Notes under the pieces: model-generated
The model's database searches: none
Told to the model about the DNA's origin: nothing
The model's input: the letters and a program-made list of their open reading frames with translations, nothing else
From: Costus lasius
Lineage: Eukaryota > Streptophyta > Magnoliopsida > Zingiberales > Costaceae
Length of the DNA: 64,000 nt
Assembly: GCA_027563935.2 (NCBI GenBank)
Contig: CM050449.1
Coordinates: forward strand, 83,607,178-83,671,177
Direction: 5' to 3'
Position numbers and translations under genes: made by a program
Shown here: positions 24,190 to 36,626 of the stretch, piece by piece
Layout of the letters: every line of letters starts with the position of its first letter
Position numbering within the stretch: position 1 is the first letter of the stretch

Positions 24190-25620
24190 AGCACATAAGG
24201 CTCAAACCTTGTTTGTCCTCAAGCAAATAAAGAAGACAATACTGATTATGAAAATAAACTTTCAGAGAATGAATAAATTTCTAAGATACAATTACATATG
24301 AAAAATTTTCATCAAATAACAACTCAAAATTTCAAGTAAATATATCGTTCTCCGAATTCAATCTTTAAGATCCATAATTCAATCAAACAAAATTTCGCAA
24401 TGTGTATAAATCAGTCTCATGAGTTCACCTAGTTCAAGTTTTGAGTCCATGATGTTTTTGTTTACAGGAATAGGAATCGCAAAGTCTTTTTCCACTTAAA
24501 TTTTTCTCTCTCTCTTTTCTGCATCTTTGACATTTTCCAAAATGAATACCACCTTTCTTCTAGTGACATATTTAGAGTATATTGGTCACATAACCAACAT
24601 AATAGAACTCATATCTCTTTAACTAGAAAGAATTCTTCTTGAGATAGCGGACTTAATGTCAAAGAATCTCTCTCTTGGCAATGCATGCGCATAGATACAT
24701 TTTTTTTTTTTCAATTGAACTTCAACTCTATTCTTTGGTGCCATTGCAAATACAATGCCAAGAAGAGCAGTTATTCTTTCTAGACTTCAACCCATGACTT
24801 TAGGAACCACTGCCAAATTTTTGCAGTGCCAAATAGGGGAGTCAATTTTCGTTTTGGATTTTGGATTTTTTTCTTCCCAACAAATAACAAGATGGACTTT
24901 AATGATTTACTTGGTTTATTCAATTGATATCATCAATCCAAAAATCATACAACATATGCTCATCTTATCCAAAAGAATTACTTCACTTTCAAATCTCATT
25001 CATTAAACAACATATTCACCCAAAACTTCATGCATTAATCAATGGAAGATTTCAACAGATAGATCATATCAAAGAAATAAACTCATCATTTCAGGTTTAT
25101 TTGCAATCCTCAAGTATCGTTATGAACAATAATCTATCACCAAGAAAATTTTGGTATGATAACGGCAGTATTTTTTTGATCAAACAAGCCACACAGGCAT
25201 ATATCACATCATATCACAATAAAAATCATCAATACCAAATCATATATCATGCTAAACATTTTAGTGCATCAATCTCAAATATCAAATACAACCATATCGA
25301 AATAATTTCAACTCAAGTATCAAGTACCCACCCGAATATTAATACAGCCATATGGAACTATCATCAAACAAGTATCAATAAAATCTCAATGCAACCATAT
25401 CGAAGGCATGTAGTAATGAAAACAACTCGAGGATCAGAAGCAGTAGGACACAAGAAGTTTGAAGGATTTATCTTCTATTTGAACACATGGATTATCAGAA
25501 AAATATAGAAGATGGAATGCAAATGAGTAGGAAAAAGATACTCACATAATGCATGTTTCATCTCATTTATTTACTCAAATGCTTCATATTCTTCAGAACC
25601 TTCACTTTTCCTCCATTTTA
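24190..25620 (-). other. G1 3' untranslated region
   Basis: AT-rich sequence next to the 3' LTR. On the minus strand it reads …CTTGAGGACAAACAAGG…TTATGTGCT before TGATGACAC, matching the layout of Athila-like 3' ends. A plus-strand open stretch of 194 codons (24924-25508) is AT-rich, has no motif and is judged chance. Confidence 0.5.
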
Positions 25621-25639
25621 ATGAAATGCAGGTATTGAC

Positions 25640-26934
25640 CCCAAAATCAGTGGAATTTGGAGAATCTAAAGGTATGAGACGATTTCCCATGATGGGACGA
25701 AGCTACCTGCCAAATTTCAGCCCAATAAGAGCTTTCTACAAGATGCACGGTCATGGGTGTGTACCCATGCACGGCCGTGCATGACCCTGCTACTCCAGGC
25801 TTCACTGAGCAATACACGGCCGTGATCCATAAGTTATTCCGCGATAGAGCCATACATGGGCATGGCCGTGCATCCATGCACGGCCGTCTATCGTCGCGAA
25901 CTGCTGGATAGGTTTCTGGTATTTTGCCTGTAACTTTCTATTCTTAGCTCGGATTGGAGCAAAATTTGGGGGAGATCTTCCTAACTGGCATACGAACGTT
26001 TTGGGACCAAAAGCATCGGATTTGGAGAAGCAACGGGGGAGAACGAGCGAAAAAGGTGAGACCTTAGGGTTTTGGGGCGATTTCAGAGGCAACAACACTG
26101 TTCCAGCTTGATTTCTTTGTCGTTCCGACGTGGATCTTCGTGCTGGACCTTCTTCCATCAATGATCTACCCTCCCTTTGGTTTGATTTAATTATTATGAG
26201 AGATTCTATGTGTTTAACGATGTATACACTAGCGTAAACTCTTCTTTTCGGGGTTTGGGCGTAGCCCACTGTAAGAATGCTTGATAATATGACTTGATCT
26301 ATATATTCCTCTATTTATCTTTGTTCTTATTCATGTTTAGGATGTTTTAATTCTTGTTTACATACTGACCATATGTATGCATGCTTTAGATGTCGAGGGA
26401 AGGACTGAGAGGTGAACCTTGACCTTCGGAACCCCTAGACTGGACTGGTGATTTCGTGTTGCGAGAGCACTCGAAATCACTCGAGGAATCCTAATCTTTC
26501 ATAGAACCCAATGGATCCATATTAACCTTGGTAAGCCACAAGAGTAGGAGATCTGGGTTAAGACGGATACCGGACCGTGTCCTGAGAGGGAGCACGTCTG
26601 TACCCTAGGAAAGGTTACCTTGAGAACTTAGATAAAACTTTATTTAAATTGTCAAGCCCTAATATTTATACATGCTTCAGTGTGGTGAAACCTAAAACCC
26701 CGAATCTCTCTCATAATCTCAAAACCCCTTTTGCCTTGCTTTTTTACTTCGTTTGATTTAAGTCTGTTTTAGTTTAATTGCTTGCTCTAGGATTTTAGAC
26801 ACTTCTCCTTTAATCGTTAACCTAGCTATTGATTTATTGATTAGTTTGTACTTGACCCTAGTCCCTGTGGGTTCGATCTTAATTATTACGCAATAGACTA
26901 TGCACTTGCGGTAGCACCCATTTAGGCCCTATCA
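25640..26934 (+). repeat. Gypsy LTR E, plus orientation, probably solo
   Basis: The 3' end reads …CCCTGTGGGTTCGATC…GCACTTGCGG…GGCCCTATCA, the same arrangement as the end of the G1 and G2 LTRs but in the opposite orientation and of a different family. No primer site follows, so no internal region is attached. The left boundary is not resolved and no TSD was found. It includes several CACGGCCGTG palindromes (25740-25890). Confidence 0.5.
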
Positions 26935-26958
26935 GTACCCACATAGATACACACTTTT

Positions 26959-28633
26959 TGTTGGGGTATGCCCTTAAGGCTAATGTTTGAGGCCTTAGGT
27001 TTGTATCAGTATCATGTAATAAACTGTTATGTTTATAAAGGCATGGTTATTATTCAGTTAGCTACATTGTCTGCTGCAATATATGTTCTTCTGAATAATG
27101 TCTCAAAGCTGTTCAGCTAGGCTGACAGGCTATTAAGTCCTTAGTCGATATATCTTGGTGAACATGAGACAGCCTTGATATGGTTAAGACTAATATGTGT
27201 TCTAATCTTATAGGATGCTTCGAGCATGGAATAAGATGTAGACTCATGGGTACATTGGATGTGCTAGACAGACCCTACTAGGATATTCAATTGCTTGTCA
27301 CAATGTGAATATTCCTTGTATATGACAAGTGGCACATTTCCTCTGACTTGAGATCACTTGTGTTTTCTAAATGATGATTGTCATTGTTTTGAGGTAGTTC
27401 AATATCATTTGAAACATAATGATTATAGACTATCTTGGATAATGAGCTTGAGTCAGGTTAGGGCACTAGTGATAGACATAGGATTGCCGTCTCCTTGTTT
27501 AAGGAGTGTGATGTTCTAAAGGGGCCCCCTGGATGAGATGATTGAGAAAGTGTATGGCCATACCCAGATGACAGTGTTCATCTGATCTAATCATGCTCAT
27601 CATATTGGAATTACAAGCTTGACACGCTTGTCCAATAAGAACAATCCAGTGGCAAAGGAAGTATGCATGCCTTGTGAGTTGATTCACACTTGTGTTATTT
27701 TTGGGTGTAGTCTTGGAAGACTTATTTCTTTTATATCGGGAGACGGTGATGTGTTGCTAGATACCCCTCACTGATCGTGATAACGTGAGTTATCGTTACC
27801 GACATTTAAAGGAAACCCTCAGGGTCGCACAATTTGATGATATGGCTTACTTAAGTCAGATCGAGTGGACTGAATTGGTTAGGTTCAGTTTAAAAGGTTT
27901 TTATCTCTGATTGTAAGTGAGATCTAGTCTGATCATGTTTGATTGATTAGGGCTTGAGATCGGTAAGCTTCGATCAAGAGAATAGATGCTAGATCGGTGA
28001 GATCAAGAGCATCAAGAGATGAACGGTTAGATCTGGAGCCTTAGGGTTTATTTGAGATCTAGACTTGATTGCTTGGCTTGATTGGTTCTTAAACCGAACC
28101 AAAATTGAACCGGCTCATGAAATGAGCGCATGGTTCAAGGTGTGGCGACATGTTCACTTGGCGTGAACGTTGGGGCGATGCGTGGTTGCTATTTTTAGTA
28201 ACCATGATCTCCACTTGGAGATGGTTCACGACCGAATAGAGTGCTCTCTATTCTCGCCACTCGGTATTATTCCTCTTAACGTTTTTCGTGTGTGGCGACG
28301 CTTTGACGTTGAGGAGGATTCGGCCAAGAGAAGAAATCATCATCTCCTTTCCTTTCCATTCGGCAAGACAACCTTGGAACCTTGCTAGCACAAGGAGCAC
28401 CAAGGAAGAAGCACATTGTTCATCTTGTGTGCGAGACTTTGGAGAAGAGGCGCTTGCAACTTTTGCTTCCAAGGCGCCATCTTGAAATGGCTATGGTATG
28501 AATTCGTTTCTTCTATTCAATCATACTAAAGTTGATTATATGACATATAAAGATCTTTTAGAAGCCCTAGATTCCGCTAGAGACATTGTTGCGCCACCTA
28601 TTAGGGTTTCAACCCCTTATGTGGGAACCTTCA
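26959..28633 (+). repeat. Solo copia LTR D
   Basis: 1675 bp from TGTTGGGGTATGCCC to GGGAACCTTCA with TSD CTTTT at 26954-26958 and 28634-28638. Same family as E1-E3. No internal region. Confidence 0.95.
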
Positions 28634-28638
28634 CTTTT

Positions 28639-29210
28639 TATTTGGACTTCAACTCTTATCTTCGGTACCACTGTCAATGTAGAAAAATCTAACCATCTAA
28701 GAAAAACATATCATCAACTTATCAATCTTATCATGTCCATAAAAATTTTCTAATTCAATGCAAAAGATGTGAAGAATGAAAACTCATATAATCATAGTCA
28801 AAAGTGTAACATGATTGGTCCATATAATCACATAAGGCTCAAACAATGCAAAGGGTGTAAAGTGATAACAAATCAAAGATGCAACCATATGAAATAATCA
28901 TGAATACAAGAGAGTGTAAACAATACTCACAAAACTATATAGCAAGCTCTGACCCAAAGTACATAAGGCTCAGATCAAAAATAGTGTCGGGGCATATGCT
29001 GCTAGGTTCAAAGATGTGCCTTTTGAAAATTTTACCTACAAAATTTAATGTACATAAGGCTCAGACTAAAAATAGTTTCTAGAAATAATAATGATAAAAA
29101 TAATTTTCTAAAAGAAGAATCAGATATATCATTGATGGTCCAAAAGAGGATGCCGGTAGAAAGAATCGAGCAGAGGTGGAACAGAGGCTAGCTGAAAAGC
29201 TGCTAGCAAT
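28639..29210 (-). other. Gypsy 3' untranslated-type segment
   Basis: Continues the sequence interrupted by D (26935-26953). The motif GGACTTCAACTCTTATCTTCGG resembles 24715-24745 in the G1 3' region, so this is probably the 3' region of G2 or of another relative. It carries repeated ACATAAGGCTCA and has no coding capacity. It is cut by E3 at GATGG. Confidence 0.45.
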
Positions 29211-29215
29211 GATGG

Positions 29216-30906
29216 TGTTGGGGTATGCCCTTAAGGCTAATATTTGAGGCCTTGGGAATGTATCAGTATCATGTAATAAACTCTTATGTTTATAAAGGCA
29301 TGGTTGTTATTCAGTTTGTTACATTGTCTGCTGCAATAAGTGTACTTCTAAATAATGTCTCACAGCTGTTCAGCTGGGCTGACATGCTATAAAGTCCTTA
29401 GTCGAGATATCTTGGTGAACATGAGACAGCCTTGATATGGTTAAGACTAATATGTGTTCTAATCTTATAGGATGCTTCGAGCATGGAATAAGATGTAGAC
29501 TCATGGGTACATTGGATGTACTGGACAGACCCTACTAGGTTATTCAATTGCTTGTCACAATGTGAATAATCCTTGATTGCAACAAGTGGCACATGTCCTC
29601 TGACTTGAGATCACTTGTGTTTCTAAATGATGATTGTCATTGTTTTGAGGTAGTTCAATATCATTTGAAACATAATGATTATAGACTATCTTGGATGGTG
29701 AGCTTGAGTCAGGTTAGGGCACTAGTGATAGACATAGGATTGCCGTCTCCTTAATTGGAGTGTGATGTTCTAAAGGGCCCCCTGGATGAGATGATTGAGA
29801 AAAGAGTATGGCCATACCCAGGTGACTATGTTCATCTGATCTAATCATGCTCATCATATTGGAGTTACAAGCTTGACACGCTTGTCCAATAAGAACATCC
29901 AGTGGCAAAGGAAACATGTATGCCTTGTGAGTTGATTCACACTTGTGCTGTGGTTAGGGTGTAGTCTTGGAAGACTCTTTCCTTTATATCGGGAGACAGT
30001 GATGTGTTGCTAGATACCCCTCACTGATCGTGATAACGTGAGTTATCGTTACCGACATTTAAAGGAAACCCTCAGGGTCGCACAATTTGATGATATGGCT
30101 TACTTAAGTCAGATCGTGTGGACTGAATTATTCAGGTTCAGTTTAAAGGGATTTAATCTCTGATTGTAAGTGAGATTTGGTCTGATCATGTTTGATTGAT
30201 TAGGGCTTGAGATCGGTAAGCTTCGATCGAGAGAATGGATGCTAGATTAGTGAGATCAGCGGCATCAAGAGATCGACGATCAGATCAAGAGCCTTAGGGT
30301 TTAATAGGATCTGGACTAATGGCTTGGGTTGATTGGTCTTTGAACCAAACCAAATTGAACCGGCTCATTGAGTGAGCGCATGGTTCAAGAGAAGATGAGT
30401 TTGCGCATGGGGTGAACCCATGATCGCATGAACGTTTGGGGTTTACTAAATTTAGAAGCCATGACTTCTAAACGTGGGAACGCCTCACGTTCACGCCTAA
30501 GACGCTTTCATCTCTCGTCTCTCCTCATCTCTCGTCGCCAACAAGCTCTCTTGAGTGTGGTGAAGAGGTTGACGAAAAAGGAGAAGGAAGAAATCGCCAA
30601 GCAAAGGATTCTCTTCCCTTCCATACGACAAGGACCTCTTGGAGCCTTGCTAGCACAAGGAGCACCAAGAGAAGAGTAGGCGACATCAATTGTGTGCGTC
30701 ACCTTAGGAGAAGGAGCATTTGCGCCTTTCCTTCCAAGACACCATCTAAGCGATGGCAATGGTAAGAATCGCTTTTCATTGAAAGTTGAATATATTACAT
30801 GCTATGCGATCCTGTTAGAAACCCTAGATTCCGCTAGAGTTTTGTTGCACCTCCTATTAGGGTTTCGCCCCCCCCCCCCCCCCCCCCTTGTTCTAGGGGA
30901 CTTTCA
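29216..30906 (+). repeat. 5' LTR of E3
   Basis: 1691 bp from TGTTGGGG to GGGGACTTTCA. A run of 20 C lies at about 30868-30887; the 3' LTR has 12 C. By eye about a dozen substitutions separate the two LTRs. AATGGTAAGAA near 30760 is a good match to a 5' splice site. Confidence 0.95.
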
Positions 30907-30921
30907 ATTGGTATCAGAGCC
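30907..30921 (+). promoter_or_regulatory. Primer binding site of E3
   Basis: ATTGGTATCAGAGCC directly after the LTR; tRNA-Met type. Confidence 0.92.
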
Positions 30922-32722
30922 AAGTTATTGCATGATAATATGTTTGCTTTCTTTGTGATCCTATGCAATGATCTATATGTTACATGCGCTAGTTTTGATA
31001 AGCGAAGTTTACATGCTTGTTAGAGATGTTTTTCTCCTAGGCGCATGTTTTCTTGTTGGCGCATATGTATGTTTTCTCAAAAACTTATGATACATGCGCG
31101 ACTCATTATAGATCTAAGGCCCTGCTTTAAACCCTTAGACGGGTTATTAGGGTTGAAGTCATCCCCTAGGTGAGATCCAGACAGTCTGATCAGATCATCT
31201 GACAGCCTTGATGGGTTGACCAGATAGCACCTGTGCGATAGCACCTGGTGCCTATAGGTCGACTGCAGACAGGCGTGTAGCGATGTCTGATTGAGACGAC
31301 TAGTGAACACACATGAGTTAGGCCCGGGGTCACACCCGCTTGCCAGATCTCATGAGGGTTGTTCGCCCCTGGCGCATGCATGGTTGACCTTTTGGTCGAC
31401 TCAAGTCAGTTAGGACTTGGTGCATGCAAGGGCAGTGGATCTGACTACGTTGGATGAGTGGATCCCTAGTAATGGACCGTTGTAAGGTTGTAGGGCAAAT
31501 AAGGAAATTAAAATTGATGCCTATGGGGTTTTTCAAAATTTAATTTTCATGATTGGATCACATGTTGATTGATGCCTATGTTTGTTTATTTATTCTTATG
31601 TGGGCTGCCCATGTTTAATGTGTGCTGTGCTGGGGCCTGCGTGCCTGGAATTTAAAGTTGTAAATTAATTATTGTTATCTGTGTATCACATTGTATTTAA
31701 TTTATAAAGTGTAATTGACCTGCGTGTCAATCTTGTCTAGATAGATTAATTTGTAAGTTAATCAGACAAGAGCACAGAGCACACTTGGCAGAGGCGCATG
31801 CAGCAGTGGCTTGACCAGGAGGGAGGTCCAGGGTTCGACTCTGGGACCAGGCGCATTTTCCCTGGTAGGCGCACCTGAGCTGCAAATGGCACTTGGGCCC
31901 TGGTTTGGGCCAAATGAGCAGCTACAAGACCCATGAAGAAAAGCAAGTGAAGACTTAAGTTAATTAAGGTCTTACTTAGGCTATGGGCTTTTACCACATA
32001 AGATCCATGCTTTCATTTATTGTTTAAATAAGTAGAATAGCATGATTTATTTATCTTCTGCTATCACCATAGGAATTGTATGATACTCAAGAAGATAAAA
32101 GACCGTTAAAATCCAACGCTAAAATATCAAGCTCGTATGCCTTCTGACGCGAAACCTCACTGTTCTGATTATCGTTGGAGCCATGTTGTACCCACTTAGT
32201 GGGCACGTCCATCTATCTTCAAACGGTGCGGGATTACACCTGCGTGTTACAGAGAAGGGATTTATCGCTTCTCGTTGCTCAGCATAGCACGTGGTGGTCC
32301 AGGGAGTAGGTCGGGTCAGCTTGACCATGTAGGCTACATATGTGGCGCATATGGTAGCACATGGAGGCAGCCATCTGTGGGGTCAGAGATTGTGTTGTAC
32401 CAACTCAGTTGGCACAGTCTGCTGGATTGCCCAGATGAAGGGGAATCGCACGGGTTGGCGATTGGCAGGGACTGCCTACCAGAAATTAGTGCTTGTACTC
32501 TCTGTGCATCTTATCTCGCCTGAGCGGGACGCGGAGACCAAGTATGAAATCTGGATCCCATCTCACTAAAAGAGTTCTACTCTTTCGGGCTGTTTTGCTG
32601 GATTTTTCAGCCAGATAAAATAGTGAGAAAAAGAATCATTCTTAAGTCCTGAATTGATTCTTTACATTGATACTGACCTTGCTGTTCTTGCATTGTTGTA
32701 GATTCCTACAGCAACGAACACC
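30922..32722 (+). other. E3 leader
   Basis: Uninterrupted 1.8-kb non-coding leader. It holds the tRNA-like T-arm (31828-31844), palindromes CCCACTTAGTGGG (32191-32203) and CCAACTCAGTTGG (32400-32412), and a TACTGAC branch-like sequence with pyrimidine run ending TTGTAG at 32701, 21 bases before the gag ATG. Confidence 0.8.
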
Positions 32723-35700
32723 ATGAGCTTCAATGTGCGATCCCTACTAGAAAGAGAGAAGTTTGCTGGGCCGAACTTCTCAGACTGGTTCGGACACCTT
32801 AAGATTGTTCTTAAGGCAGAGAGGAAACTGTATGTCCTCGAGACGGCGATACCGCCTCAGCCCGCTCCGAACGCCGCAAGGGCGGTTCGGGAAGCTTATG
32901 AAAAGCACGTCAATGATAGCATTGATGTCGCTTGCCTGATGCTAGCGTCTATGACGCCACCGCTGCAGCGTCAGCATGAGGATATGTATGCTATACAAAT
33001 TATAGCAAACCTCAAGATGCTGTATGCTGCACAGGCGAGGACAGAACGCTATAATCTGACAAAGCTGTTCTTCCAGAGCAAACTGGCTGAAGGGAGCCCA
33101 GTGGGAGCTCACGTGCTCAAGATGATTGGGCACAAGGAGGCTCTAGAGAAACTAGGGCATACCATCAACCAGGAGCTTGCTGTAGACATTATTCTGCAGT
33201 CTCTCCCGCCCTCTTTCGATGCGTTCATTATTAACTTTAATATGAACAAAATCGATTGTACTCCGGCAGAGCTGCTGAATATGCTCTTGACTACAGAGGA
33301 GACTCTGAAGGGAAAGCCTTTGACCTCTGTCTTAATGGTTCCTTCTAGGAACAAGAAGAAGGGGAAGAAGGGCAAGGCCCCTGTCAAGAGTTACAGCAAG
33401 GCTCTGAAGCAAAAAGTTAAGCGGTCAAAGGAATACAGATGTTTCCACTGTGGCCAGCTGGGTCACTGGAAAAAGGACTGTAAAGCGCTCCAAGGAGATA
33501 AGAGGGGAAGCATCGCTTCTGGCTCAGGTATATACGTGACGGAAGTCATGGTTTCATCTTCTTCTATATCATGGGTGTTGGACACTGCATGTGGAGTTCA
33601 CATTTGTTCAAATGTACAGGAACTCAAGAGAAGAAGACAGGTGGGACAGCATGAGGTGGACCTACGAGTTGGAAACGGGGCACGGGTTGCTGCTGTTGCT
33701 GTAGGAGACTATTTCATCTCTTTGCCATCTGGGCTTGTATTAGAACTAAACAGTTGTTACTTTGTTCCCAGCATTACTAAGAATATTATCTCCATTCCTG
33801 CTCTTGTCAGGAAGGGATTTTCCTTTGAATGCAATATTTCAAAGTGTGTTTTATCTTTTGATAATATTGTTTATGCTACTGGTTCAATTAACAATGGGTT
33901 ATTCATGTTGGACATGGAATGTTCTATACACAATATTGATATTAAGAAAGCCAAGTATGCTAATGACAGCACCTTGCTATGGCATAGTCGTTTAGGCCAT
34001 ATTAACAAGAAGCGCATTAAGCGGTTGCATGATCATGGACTGCTGGGATCATTCTCCTATGAGGAGATTGATACATGCAAGGCTTGTTTAATGGGTAAAA
34101 TGACGAAGCCACCTTTTTCTAACAAAGGTCAAAGGGCTTCAGGTTTACTTGACCTTATACACAGTGATGTGTGTGGGCCATTAGTAAACATGCCAGAGGT
34201 GGCTATCAGTACTTCATTACCTTTACTGATGATTTCAGTAGGTATGGTTATGTCTATCTGATGAGACATAAAAGTGAATCTTTTGACAAGTTCAAAGAGT
34301 TCAAGAATGAAGTACAGAATCAGCTAGGCCAAAATATCAAGGCACTTCGTTCTGATCGAGGTGGAGAATACTTGAGTCATGCGTTTACTGACTATCTGAA
34401 GGAGTGTGGGATTATCTCACAGCTCACTCCGCCAGGAACACCGCAATGGAATGGTGTGTCCGAGAGGAGAAATAGAACGTTACTTGATATGGTTCGTTCT
34501 ATGATGAGTCAGGCTACTCTTCCATATTCCTTTTGGGGATTTGCACTGGAGACAGCTGCAAAGGTACTAAACCGAGTGCCATCCAAGGCAGTTTCTAAGA
34601 CTCCATATGAGTTATGGTATGGGAAACAGCCGAGCTTGACATTTATCAGGATCTGGGGCTGCGAAGCTTATATCAAAAAGCTCGCCTCTGGGAAACTAGA
34701 GAGCAGATCTGACAAATGTATCTTTGTCGGTTACCCTAAGGAAACTAAGGGTTATTATTTCTTCGATCCCAAAGAGAACAAGGTATTTGTTGCTCGGACG
34801 GCCATATTTCTTGAAAAGGAGTTTCTTCTGCAAGAGGCCAGTGGGAGAGAAATAAAGCTGGATGAGAATCCAGAGGAAGGACAAAGTAGTCAAGCACAGT
34901 TGGATGAGCCTGAGCCGGTGGATCAGGTTATTGAACAACCTGAGGCTCAGATATCACGGGAACCGCGAAGATCGGGAAGGATCCGTCGACAGCCTGAGCG
35001 CTATGACGGAGTCTACATCATTGATAATGATGAACCCCTCACTTATGCGGATGCGGTCAGTGGACCGGAGTCAGCAAGATGGCTTGAAGCTATGCGCGCC
35101 GAGATGGACTCCATGTCAGATAACCAAGTCTGGGATTTGGTTGATCCGCCTCCGGGAGTTATCCCTATAGGCTGTAAATGGATCTTCAAGAAGAAGATTG
35201 ACATGGATGGTAACGTGGTTACCTATAAAGGCAGGCTAGTTGCGAAAGGTTTCAAACAAATCTACGGGATAGATTATGATGAAACTTTCTCACCTGTAGC
35301 CATGTTTAAGTCTATTCGGATTCTTTTCGCGATAGCTGCATATTATGATTATGAGATCTGGCAGATGGATGTGAAGACAGCTTTCCTTAATGGAAATCTG
35401 GATGAGGATGTGTATATGACACAACCAGAAGGTTTCACTAATCCATCAGATCGTCATAAGATATGCAAGTTAAAGAAGTCTATTTATGGACTTAAACAAG
35501 CATCAAGAAGCTGGAATATTTGTTTTGATGAATCAATCTCTGAGTTTGGTTTCATCAAGAACGAGGATGACCCGTGTGTATATAAGAGGTTTAGTGGGAG
35601 CGTGATTACTTTCCTAGTCCTCTACGTCGATGATATCTTGATCATTGGAAATGACATTCCTGAAATGCATGCGGTTAAGGCATGGTTAAGAAAGTGTTTC

Positions 35701-36606
35701 CAGATGAAAGATCTAGGAGAAGCAGCCTATGTATTAGGTGTGAAGATCTACAGGGATAGATCTAAGAGGCTTCTCGGGCTGTGCCAGAGTACTTACATCG
35801 ATAAAGTCCTGGAGAGATTTCATTTAGAGAATTCTAAAAGAGGATATCTTCCAGTCAGACATGGTCTGAATCTTTCGAAGAGTCAGTGTCCACAAACACA
35901 GACTGAGAAAGATGAAATGGACAATACGCCTTATGCTTCGGCTATTGGGTCCATTATGTATACGATGTTGTGTACTCGCCCAGACGTCGCTTACGGGTTA
36001 AGCGTGACCAGTCGGTTCCAAAGTAATCCAGGTCAGGCACACTGGATTGCAGTCAAGAACATTTTAAAATATCTGCGGAGGACCAAAGATATGTTCTTGA
36101 TATATGGTGGTCAGGAAGAACTCAGTATTGAAGGATATACTGACGCTTCGTTCCAGTCTGACCAGGATGATTTCTGATCGCAATCAGGCTATGTTTTTAG
36201 CTTGAATGGAGGAACAGTGGTGTGGAAGAGTTTCAAACAGTCAACTGTTGCTGATTCCACAACAGAAGCCGAGTATGTTGCAGCCTCGGAAGCATCCAAG
36301 GAGGCAGTGTGGATTCGTAAGTTCGTGAGAGAACTTGTTGTTGTTCCTTCGAGTGCAGATCCTTTGGTTATCTTCTGTGATAACACTGGAGCAATCGCAC
36401 AAGCAAAGGAACCACGGTCGCACCAGAAGTCCAAGCACATACAGAGACGGTTTCACTTGATCCGGGAGATCATAGATCGTGGCGAGATCAAAGTCTGCAA
36501 GGTTCATACAGATGACAATCTGGCAGACCCGCTTACCAAGCCTCTGGCGCAGCAGAAGCATGAGAAGCACTGTAATAATATGGGTTTGAGATTTCTCAAC
36601 CATTAG
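32723..36606 (+). pseudogene. Copia gag-pol polyprotein of E3, one frameshift and one nonsense codon
   Basis: ATG at 32723 (MSFNVRSLLEREKF). Same domain order as E1 and E2: zinc knuckle from 33440, protease WVLDTACG, integrase, reverse transcriptase with YVDD at 35623-35634, RNase H. One T is missing at about 34181 (GGGCCATTAG against GGGCCATTTAG in E1 and E2), shifting the frame just after the first integrase catalytic Asp region (IHSDVCGP). TGA at 36175-36177 replaces the Arg of DDFRSQ in RNase H, a CGA-to-TGA change. The remainder (36202-36606) is in frame to the natural end. Gag and protease are intact here. Confidence 0.95.
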
Positions 36607-36612
36607 ATTAAG

Positions 36613-36626
36613 TGCAAGTGGGAGAT
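36613..36626 (+). promoter_or_regulatory. Polypurine tract of E3
   Basis: GCAAGTGGGAGAT directly before the 3' LTR, same as in E1 and E2. Confidence 0.8.

Noticed and set aside
24924..25508. 194-codon plus-strand open frame
   Set aside because: It lies antisense to G1 in AT-rich untranslated sequence, has Asn/Ile/His/Ser-rich composition and no motif; likely a chance frame.
25802..26269. 155-codon minus-strand frame
   Set aside because: It lies wholly within LTR E and has no domain; treated as chance.
30428..30679. 83-codon frame recurring at 37839, 39549, 41263 and 42974
   Set aside because: Its recurrence comes from the LTR/tandem-array copies, not from selection on a protein; overlapping frames exist on the other strand.
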